Positions 56,402-64,000 of a stretch of 64,000 bases of DNA are shown here, one piece after another. This DNA comes from Acanthamoeba lenticulata (lineage: Eukaryota > Discosea > Longamoebia > Acanthamoebidae), in contig NAVB01000087.1 in NCBI GenBank assembly GCA_002179805.1, positions 1 through 64,000 of the forward strand. Direction: 5' to 3'. The notes beneath the pieces were generated by a model, which saw nothing but the letters and a program-made list of their open reading frames with translations, made no database searches and was not told the DNA's origin. The position numbers and the translations under genes were made by a program. Position 1 is the stretch's first letter, and every line of letters starts with the position of its first letter.

Positions 56402-59400
56402 TTATTGTTTGGGCAAGTGCAAACGTATGAGGGGAAGCCTTGATGGCGCAATCGCTTTGGGTTTTCCGTCGGGCTTGCATCTTTTGGCATCCGCAGTAGC
56501 TTTGATCCAGTTCAGTTCGTCACCAGCAGTGCGCCACGGGAACGTCAGGGTGGGCCTGTTCTTGCCTTGCTGCTGGCTGTAACAGGCCACGTACCTGCAC
56601 AACAAATATTGTCAAAAAAACATGACATAACGTGTAACGATGATGTGGAGATGTACCAAGCCGAAGCCTTCTTGTGGAAATCGTCCAGGGTGTAGCTGGG
56701 GGCCTCTTTGAAGATTTTGCAATATTTGGCTTCGATCTTGGTGATCTCTTTCTGTCGCTGCTCCCCCTGGAAGTTCATGGCTTTCGTCATCTCTTTCAGG
56801 TAATTCTGGTACTGCACCACCACCATCATCACCACCAACATTGGTCTGGTGAGCATGGCCATGGGGACGAGGAGGAGTTCCTGTACAAATGTTTTGGCAT
56901 AGGCCAAGTGATTTTCGTGCCCTGGGAGGACCAGGTCCTCATCCATCTGGACTGTGCCTGGACCGAGTCCAGCATCGAGCATCTGCTCAGCAGCTTTGAC
57001 TTGATCATAAAGTTGTCCCAACACACCTGCACGCATGCGTGCAAGTGCTTGTGGGTGAGCGCACTAGAGCTTGACAAAGCGTGGCTAGAGTCTTGCCGTA
57101 CCCTTGGAGTGGAACCTCCTGTCTGTCCTCTTGGGCGCAAACTCGCCTTCGTCGGCAAACATGAAGTGCGGGTATCCACGGAACTGGTTATAGAACCGGG
57201 CAACATTGATGATCTCTCCAGTCTTTGCCGCGTCGACCACCCGCATGAACAGCTCCGATAGCTGGGAGGTCCTCAAACATGTCAGCTCACTCCAGCACAC
57301 ACAGCATTTGACAACAACAACAACAAGATGCTGTACCTCAAGGCAGACGCGATGGTTGGCGCCTTCAGGAAAGTTCTCAACCAGGGCAAGATGCAGGTTG
57401 GAGACGCTGCCAATGGCAGCGTTGAAGATCTGCTGAAGGAAGAGATCAATCAAGCACGGCATGATGAGGCTCTCCTCCTTGGGGATCATGTTGCGTGGGT
57501 TCTCGTGGGCCTTGTCCGAGGGGAGAAGCTGCGCCTCAACGGGCTTGATTGTGACCAAAAGTTTGTCCCACGTCACGAAGAAATTGTCTCCGTCCAAGTC
57601 GCCACCTGTAGGATCATTCGTCAGGTGAGCAAAATCATTACCTTTTTATTTTTAAATGATTATTTGCGCGCACCTGAAATCTCGCTCGCGTGCGGTCGTG
57701 GGCCTTGCGTGGGGAACACAATGACGTTGGTCAAGTGCTCCAGCTCGGGGATGTCCACAGCTTCCAGAAGCCGAAAGTCTGTGGCGTGTGGAACAGAGGG
57801 AGCATCAACATCAGCGTTGTGGATTTGGGGGGGGAGGGGAAGCGAAGGCTTCTTCACGGGATCTGGCGTTGCACGCGTACCGCCCGGGTGGAGGCAGGGA
57901 TTCTTGCTGACAGCCACGGGTCCAGTGAGGGGGTCGCTATCGGTTTTCAAGTGCACAAACACTTGGCCATATTGGAGCCGGCCCGACTGATCGGCAACGC
58001 CCATGAGCACGCGTGACTTGGCGATGGGGATGCGAGCTCTTGTGCACAGATGGCGCTGAGATGGGAGAAGCAGACAGGGCAGTGTCAGAAGCTCCTCACA
58101 TCACAAATGGACATGAACATGAACAGCAATGCAGTACCAGCTTCGCCTTCTTGAAATGGTTGATGATCTGGTGCAGGTAGGGCTCGTCGAGGGAGTGGCC
58201 AGCCATGATGAACTCTTTGATCTCGGCTCGCAGACGGTCGTGCTCTTCGCCCTCTTGCTTTTCCGACTTGAGGAACGAGAGCAGATCGTCCAGGCCACTG
58301 TCACAGGTCAAGAGCTGGTCAATGTAGCCTGTAGACCACAAACCATCAGAAGTCTCTCAAGAAAAAGGTAAATTAAATTAAACAGAACCTTGCTGGAGCT
58401 CGAGGAAGGCTTTTGTGGAGATGCCGAGCGCATGAAGAAGAATGATGAACTGCCGGTTGAGGGCGCCCATGAGGGCCTGAGCTGGCCGAATGATCTCGAT
58501 GATGCGGTGTTCTGGTGGCGACGGGTCTCTGATCTTGTACTTGACCATCGACTTGCGGAAGATGACCTTTCGGCCAACAAGCTTGGGGTTCAGCATCAGC
58601 ACGCCCTTGGCAGCACCGCACCGCATCTGGAAAGCCGAGAGGCCGCGCCGATGCTTGATCGCCTTGGCCACCTCATCCATCAGTTCTGATGAGATCTCAC
58701 CAACGCCATCCGTGAACATGTACTGTTTGTCCTCAGTCGTGATGTCGTCCACAACCTGCAGACACATCAGCACAACCACCATGAGCCTCTCTGCCACCTA
58801 CAAGGCTGTGAGAAAGCCGAGTGCACGCACCTCGATCTCGTTCTCTTGAAGTTCAATAGTGGGCATCGTTTTGCTGAATGCCTGGCCCATGCGTGCGGCA
58901 TACTTGGACAAGGTTGCCTGGCCGCTAAAGTCGCCCAGCCACCACCGCACCTAACAGAAGTCCCAAGTGAACCCAACCAGCAAAGGCCGAAGCCCTTGAC
59001 AGAGCAGCGTAAGGGGAGGGAAGAAAGGGTACGTAGTCAGCTGTGATGCCGTCGTTGATGTCGTCTCCGCTCGACGCGAAAAAGTAGCACTTGCCCTCGC
59101 GCAGTTGGCTGGCTGACCAGGCCAGCATGTCATACTGCCGGCCGCCGAGCTGGATCCCCTTGGTGAGCACCTCCTTGTAGGCGACCTCCAGGAGTTTCTG
59201 GTTCGGATGGCTCCACTTGTCGAATGTGACCCGCAGGAACCGGTCAGAGCCGAACTTGCGCACAGCCTTGACGTGTGTGCAGAGCCCACAAGAGCACACA
59301 AACACGTTAGATGACGGTTTGGTGGGCTTCAACATGAGGAGCAAGAGGACGGGGTATACTCGGTTAGACTGCTCGGCGTAGGGACCGGAAAAGGAAATCT

Positions 59401-60580
59401 CATCATAGGTGACACGACAGCTGATGGCCACGACTTGGCCTTCGGGAGCAGACCAACGGTCCAGCTCTATGCGTCGATCCCCCCGCAAGTTCATATGAGT
59501 CTTCTTGTGTTCACTGACATGTCAGAGTCGGCGCACCTTTGGCGGCACCTTTGTAGAACCGCTGGTAATGTTTTTTCATGTCTGTCAAGTGATTGGTGAT
59601 GTGAGAACCTCCATTACAAGACAATGCCACACCAAGTGGGAAATGAAGGCACCCGCCAGCTCGCGGGAGTTGCGTTGTTCGTATTGCAAGGGGCCTTGCC
59701 TTCGGATTTCGTACTTGATGAAGGCAATGGCTTTGTCGTAGGTGTTGTGTTCGCTCTTGAGAGCGTTGAGCAATGTGGGATGGAGTTGGTGCCACTCCAG
59801 GTCGCCAGCAGCGATCAGCTGGTCGATGGCGAACCGCACTTGGAAGGATAGTCCGGGCAGCAGGCGCCGCGTGGCATCGGGACATGTAGATGCTGGCAAA
59901 CCACGCAAGGGTGGTCGTAGAGTAGGTGCAGGTCGAGAAGCGGGAGGAGTAGGCGTAGGAGCAGACGTAGAAGCAAGTGGAGCTGAAGGAGTCACACCAA
60001 ATGCAGAAACAGGCGCAGGAGCAAGAGGAGTAGGCACAAGAGCTGGCGTAGATCGAGGAGCAGATGCAGGAGTAGGGGTAAGAGTAGGCGTAGGTCGAGG
60101 AGCAGGGGCAGGAGCAGGGGTAGGAGCAAGAGCAGGCGCAGGTCGAAGAGCAGGAGCGGCAGGCTGAGGGGCAGGAGGAAGAGCAAGAGCGGCAGGCGCA
60201 GGTCGAAGTGCAGGGGTTGGGGTGGCGAGCGCAGGCGCAGGAGCAGGAGCAAGCGGAATAGGCACAAGAGCGGGCGTAGGTCGAGGAGCGGGAGCAGGGG
60301 AGGCAGGCGCGGACTCAACAAAGGTGCGGGGTTTCTTGGGTGGCAATGGCCTTGTCGGATCGTATCGGTGGTAGCGGTAGCTGTGGCGGCATTCTTGACA
60401 CGCCTGCCTTTCGCTGCCACGACCCTCGAGGGGGTAAAACCTTGTGCAGAAGCAACGTTTCTTGCGTCCGTCCTGACTCTCCACCTCCACGCTACACTCG
60501 AAGTACTGCAGAAGAAGCTCTGGGATCGTAATTATCCTCCGCTTCCTCCCCTGTGGCCCATGCCCTTCCTCCTTCTCCAT
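56402..60580 (-). CDS. RDR: RNA-dependent RNA polymerase (RNA silencing)
   Basis: A cellular RdRP of the RDR/QDE-1/EGO-1 family, which makes double-stranded RNA to amplify small-RNA silencing. Catalytic core motifs: FTDGVGEISSELMDEVAKAI, SAFQMRCGAAKGVLMLNPKL, RVLMGVADQSGRLQYGQVFV, KNPCLHPGD, LEHLTNVIVFPTQG and the active site SGGDLDGDNFFVTWD with its three Asp residues (57586-57600). Downstream helices are PCLIDLFLQQIFNAAIGSV and MPAFYNQ-like VARFYNQFRGYPHFMF. The N-terminus (MEKEEGHGPQGRKRR) precedes a Cys/His cluster (CFCTRFYP...CQECRHSYRYH) and an Ala-Pro tandem-repeat linker. No DEAD-box helicase is fused. Over twelve exons. Stop at 56402. Confidence 0.93.
59900..60310 (-). repeat. Ala/Pro-coding minisatellite in RdRP
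   Basis: Imperfect 6- and 12-bp units related to GCAGGAGCAGGAGTAGGC on the plus strand encode alternating Ala-Pro with Arg, Thr and Leu (for example APAPRPTPALVP) in the first RdRP exon. It is a long, probably disordered linker between the Cys cluster and the polymerase. Confidence 0.8.
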
Positions 60581-60611
60581 CTAGCGAGGGGCGGTGGCGC
60601 CAAAAACACCC

Positions 60612-60669
60612 AAAAAGAAAAGAAAAGAAAAAAAAGAAAAGAAAAGAAAAGAAAAGAAAAGAAAAGAAA
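60612..60669 (+). repeat. (AAAAG)n microsatellite
   Basis: About eleven copies of AAAAG/GAAAA with one extra A-run lie 30 bp upstream of the RdRP start, between it and the MFS gene's 3' end. Confidence 0.9.
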
Positions 60670-60764
60670 CCCAAAAATTGTTGGGGCGAAGATGATGCGT
60701 TCTCCCCGCACTTCCAGGAGCTCCTAGGCCAATAACTACATATTTACACGTGTGACGACAATGG

Positions 60765-62901
60765 TTACCGCTCCAGGGGCGAGTCGTTCACGTTTTCACG
60801 GGCGGGACTGCGCGCCAGCGTCCACCAGTGCAAACCAGCCACGGGTACAAAGCCCACGCACGCGGCTATCATGATCGTGAACGTGAGTTGTGTCAGACAT
60901 CCGGTCAAGTCCCTTCCCCACCTCCAGATGGGCAACGAGAACGGACCTGCAAAAAGGAGAAGCATGGTCTTGAAGCTGAGCCACTCCACCAACGCGCCTC
61001 CAATGAGCGGCCCTTAGGGTGGCGCAGACTCTTATGTCAATCAAAAGTGGCAGCGCTAATCAGGCCGAAGAAGAGGTCCGTACCGCCCAACATGCCAAAG
61101 GCATAGAACCAGTTGAATATGGCGTAGACCCGGCCGTAGACTCCCCCGCCCATCGCATCCACAGTCGCGGCCAGTTCAGAGAGCGTCGGCGTGAGCGCGC
61201 AGGCCGAGGTGACGCCAACGGCTACCAGCATGACGATCATCAACCACAGCTGGTGGGGCATCCAGAGCAGACTCTATTGCACGATTTTCACCATCGCCTT
61301 CGTTAATCACAAGCCAACTTGAGCCATCATGTGCAAGGCGAAGGCTGAACCAGAGAGATGGAGAGCGTGACGAGGCCGACGAGCATGGGAACGCGTCCGC
61401 CGATCCGATCTGAGAGCCAGCCGACCAGGGGAGCCATGGTGCCGTGCGCCAGGGCCATGGCCATGAAGGCCAGCCCGATCACCACCGACGGCGCGCTGAA
61501 GCGCTCTGGTATGAACGCAGGGCACGGCTAAGCTATAGCTCGAGTTAAAATGAATAATAGGAATTAATGGTACACAAACCTTGGAGGACGGCTGGCAGGG
61601 TGGGCTCGAGGACGGTGATGGCGTTGGCGCCTAGGGCTACGATAATGTTGGTGACCAGCACATTGCGGTTGAGTAGGATCTCGAAGAAGGTCGGCGACCG
61701 CTTTGCCACCGGCGGCGGCAAGTGCTGGCGCACCTTCTCCAGGTCCTCATCGGTGTACAGCACGTCGTCGGCCGTCGCTGCAGTGGAATACGACGTTTGA
61801 TCAGTGGGGAGGGCTGACACGGCCGGCTCTTGGGAAGAAGCGCACAGTAGCCAAAGCCCTTCATCGCCGTGGCGTCCTCACCGCGGTGCTGCGCCAGCAA
61901 GTGCGTGCTGGCGGTGGCCTCTGATCCGTCTCCGGCCTCGCCCTGGTCGCTGTCGTACAAGCGGGCTGGCTTCACGCGCTCCGTGATGAGCACCACCCGC
62001 ACGATGGCGTCGAGCAGCGCCATACCTGCCACTCACGAGGGCCCCGTGAGTCCCATGACCGAGCTCGAGCGAAGGAGGAGAATGGAAGCCAGAGAGACCA
62101 GAAGCGAGGAAAAACGGCATCTGGTAGCCGCCAAACTGGTACACGAAACCGCCGAACGGCGGGCCGATCAGCATGCCGAGCGACATCGCGGTCATGACGA
62201 TGCCCATGACGCTCCCGAGCTCTTCTGCCGGGTAGGTGTCGGCTAGCAGCGCCAGGCCGGCCACCCACGTCGCCGCTGAGCTCGCGCCCTGCATGAACCG
62301 TGCCAGGACCATCAACGGGTAGTTTCTGCAGCGCACGACAGAGCCCGTCAGCTACAACCTTCCGAGCTGTGGCCATGAGCGTGACGAGAGGGACCCAGTA
62401 CTGGGTGAAGGCCAGCGTGATGGTGGCGGCGCTCAGGCCCACCAGGCCGCCCAGCATGGGCCACTTCCGTCCAACCCTGGGAAACCACATGTGCAGAGCA
62501 CGTGCCATTGCGTGTAGACACACTGCCGGTTATGGAACCAAACAGAGGGGCCGGAGCTCAAAGAGGAGGGTGCCTTACGTGTCGGCGAGGATGCCAAGAA
62601 GTGGCGTGAACAAGAGCAGGCCGCCGGCGTAGCCAGCAAACAAGACGCCCAGCTGAGTGGGCGGCACCAAAGCACAAGACACGTGGTGGCGGAGGAGGTT
62701 GGCGGACGAGGGTGGCATGAAAGAAAGGAGCTGCAGAGCCCATGAGAGGAGGTTCTGTACCTGGAAGGGGGTGACTTGCAGCACCTCCGGCACGAAGATA
62801 GGAACCACCATGCCGTACACCAACCCGTCTGTGAACACGGCAACAGCCACCACGATGAGCGAGGAGACCGGCGCCTCACGTAGCGCCTCGAGTCGACCCA
62901 T
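60765..62901 (-). CDS. MFS transporter, SLC18-like
   Basis: A twelve-span major facilitator with closest feel to the SLC18 vesicular amine/acetylcholine group (drug:H+ antiporter family). Start is the ATG at 62901 (MGRLEALREAPVSSLIVVAV). TM1 reads VSSLIVVAVAVFTDGLVYGM. Other blocks: LLLFTPLLGILADT followed by RVGRKWPMLGGLVGLS (loop 2-3 motif A), ARFMQGASSAATWVAGLALL, EELGSVMGIVMTAMSLGMLI with GPPFGGFVYQFGGYQMPFFL (motif C), MALAHGTMAPLVGWLSDRIG and GPLIGGALVEWLSF. A long charged loop lies between TM6 and TM7 (about 61740-61990). At least eight exons. Substrate unknown. Confidence 0.86.
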
Positions 62902-63314
62902 CTCCTCGCGCGTGTTGGGTAACAACGAAATCTTACAGCCTTCGAGGAAGCATCCGCTTCTCCATTTTCTCTCGGTTTAGTTTATTATTTATGAAATGCT
63001 TTTTCTTCAGTTCGGGCTCATCGGCGATTTCACGGAGAAGTCGGCGAAAGCACGGACCAGCTGCGTGTACACCGTGGCCGACATCGAAACGTAGAGGAAA
63101 CCCATCCCAAACTTGACTGAGGCCTTTGGGCACGCGCTCGGATCACGGTGATTCGCACCGGAGCCGTGTGTTCTCGTCACTGCTTCCCCAATTCCATTGC
63201 AAAAAGACCAACTGCGGCGTCTCAGTTGAATTCTCTACACCTCAGCGCCACTCCGGATAGACGTTTAGAGCGAGAGAGAAGCGAACACTAAAACTCAACA
63301 ATCGCACAACAAAC
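62902..63314. promoter_or_regulatory. Divergent intergenic region, MFS transporter / CNNM-like gene
   Basis: About 413 bp between two head-to-head membrane transport genes. Short open frames on the minus strand look non-coding. AT-rich around 62960-63000. Both promoters should lie here; no specific motif was recognised. Confidence 0.4.
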
Positions 63315-64000
63315 ATGAAAAGCCAGCATGCAGCGCTCACAGCTCTCAGCCTGGCCGTTGGCGCAGGGCCGCACCTGGTCCGGGCCGACTGGGCCTTTGA
63401 CATTCCACATGTGGGGACGGTCGAGATAGCTCACCTCCCCACGGTCGGCGCCAGCTTCGCCATCTTGCTCAGCTCTTGCTTCGTCCTTCTCTGGCTCGCA
63501 GGTGAGCCCTTTTTTCGATCTTTGTTCTTTTTTCGTTCTTTTTGGCTGATGTATCGGCGCCATTCCCATGCTCAGGCATGCTCTCGACGCTGACCATCAG
63601 CCTCATGTCCACCGATATGGTGAGCCTCCAAATCCTCATCAATGGTGGCGGCACACCCCGAGAACAAAAATACGGTACGTCCTCCTCCTTCCGCTCCCCC
63701 AAACCTTTCCGGGGTACTCATCTGATGGTCTTGCCTCTCAGCCTCGCGAATTGCGAGCGTGACGAAGAAGCGCCACTTGCTCTTGGCTACTCTCTTCATC
63801 GCCAACGCCGCGGTCATGTCTGCCCTTCCCGTCCTCCTCTACTTGTACGCTTACCTTTTTGCTCTTCCCCACAATGAGGGCTGGAGACTCACTTGTGTTC
63901 GTGGTCCAGCCTCTTTGGACCGCTCCCGGCCGTGCTGTTGGCCGTCGGCTCCATTCTGGTCGCTGGCGAGTACGTTCCTTCGCTTCAGCTCGAATCGAAC
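63315..64000 (+). CDS. CNNM/DUF21-type metal transporter (3' end outside window)
   Basis: The start of a CNNM (ancient conserved domain, CorB-like) magnesium transporter-like protein. ATG at 63315 begins a likely signal peptide (MKSQHAALTALSLAVGAGPH). After a short ectodomain comes TM1 (SFAILLSSCFVLLWLAG) and, after an intron, the DUF21 core: GMLSTLTISLMSTDMVSLQI, LINGGGTPREQKYASRIASV, KKRHLLLATLFIANAAVMSA, LPVLLY, then LFGPLPAVLLAVGSILVAGE. The gene runs off the window, so the CBS pair cannot be seen. Three introns are present in this part. Confidence 0.85.

Noticed and set aside
59900..60310. CRISPR-like tandem array
   Set aside because: Repeats are short, adjacent without spacers, and keep the RdRP reading frame; this is a coding minisatellite in a eukaryote.

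Overview
The window is intron-rich, GC-rich eukaryotic nuclear DNA. Genes are packed about every 2 kb, introns are short (about 60-250 bp) GT-AG introns that are AT-rich or CT-rich near their ends, and intergenic gaps are small. The gene set fits a free-living amoebozoan: BLOC-1, a RNA-dependent RNA polymerase of the silencing type, Pumilio, RhoGEF, FYVE, ROK/NamZ genes of bacterial type, and low-complexity Gln/Ser/His tracts in regulatory proteins. Acanthamoeba is my best guess. That is an inference from gene style, not a database match. Coding genes below are given as the genomic span from start codon to stop codon, introns included.

Layout. 0-5.8 kb: 3' part of a divergent alpha-tubulin (+), a frameshifted RING/NHL-repeat gene (-), tRNA-Cys (-), the tRNA methyltransferase TRMO (-), and a membrane-anchored methyltransferase-like protein (-). 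6.5-11.4 kb: a Pumilio protein with an added CCCH zinc finger (-) and coatomer zeta (-). 11.4-15.3 kb: a tandem pair of bacterial-type sugar genes (+), a ROK fructokinase-like kinase followed by a NamZ/DUF1343 exo-N-acetylmuramidase-like protein. 15.4-19.1 kb: FtsJ-fold methyltransferase (-), LRR protein (-), tRNA-Arg (+), mitochondrial ribosome silencing factor RsfS/MALSU1 (-). 19.1-24.1 kb: SLC13-type anion transporter (-), an intronless ARF GTPase (+), and the complex I subunit ESSS/NDUFB11 (-). 24.1-31.6 kb: ankyrin-SAM tail-anchored protein (+), RPB5 (-), endonuclease V (+), FYVE protein (+), BLOC-1 subunit 5 (+). 31.7-40.0 kb: USP37-like deubiquitinase with UIMs (+) and a long Gln/His-rich protein ending in an alpha-crystallin domain (+). 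40.7-50 kb: LARP4 (-), a DH-PH RhoGEF (+), a dual-specificity phosphatase (-), and a 3-beta-HSD-type SDR (+). 50.1-56.3 kb: oligosaccharyltransferase STT3 (-) head-to-head with Derlin (+), then a WS/DGAT acyltransferase (-). 56.4-64 kb: RNA-dependent RNA polymerase (-), SLC18-like MFS transporter (-), and the start of a CNNM-type transporter (+, cut by the window end).

Most neighbours look unrelated in function, as expected for a eukaryote. Two arrangements do suggest shared biology. The ROK kinase/NamZ pair could act together in using bacterial cell-wall sugars. The divergent STT3/Derlin pair puts N-glycosylation and ER-associated degradation under one 276-bp promoter that carries two CRE/UPR-like TGACGTC motifs. 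The RNA-dependent RNA polymerase implies an RNA-silencing amplification pathway in this organism. TGACGTCA is also about ninefold over-represented across the window by manual count.
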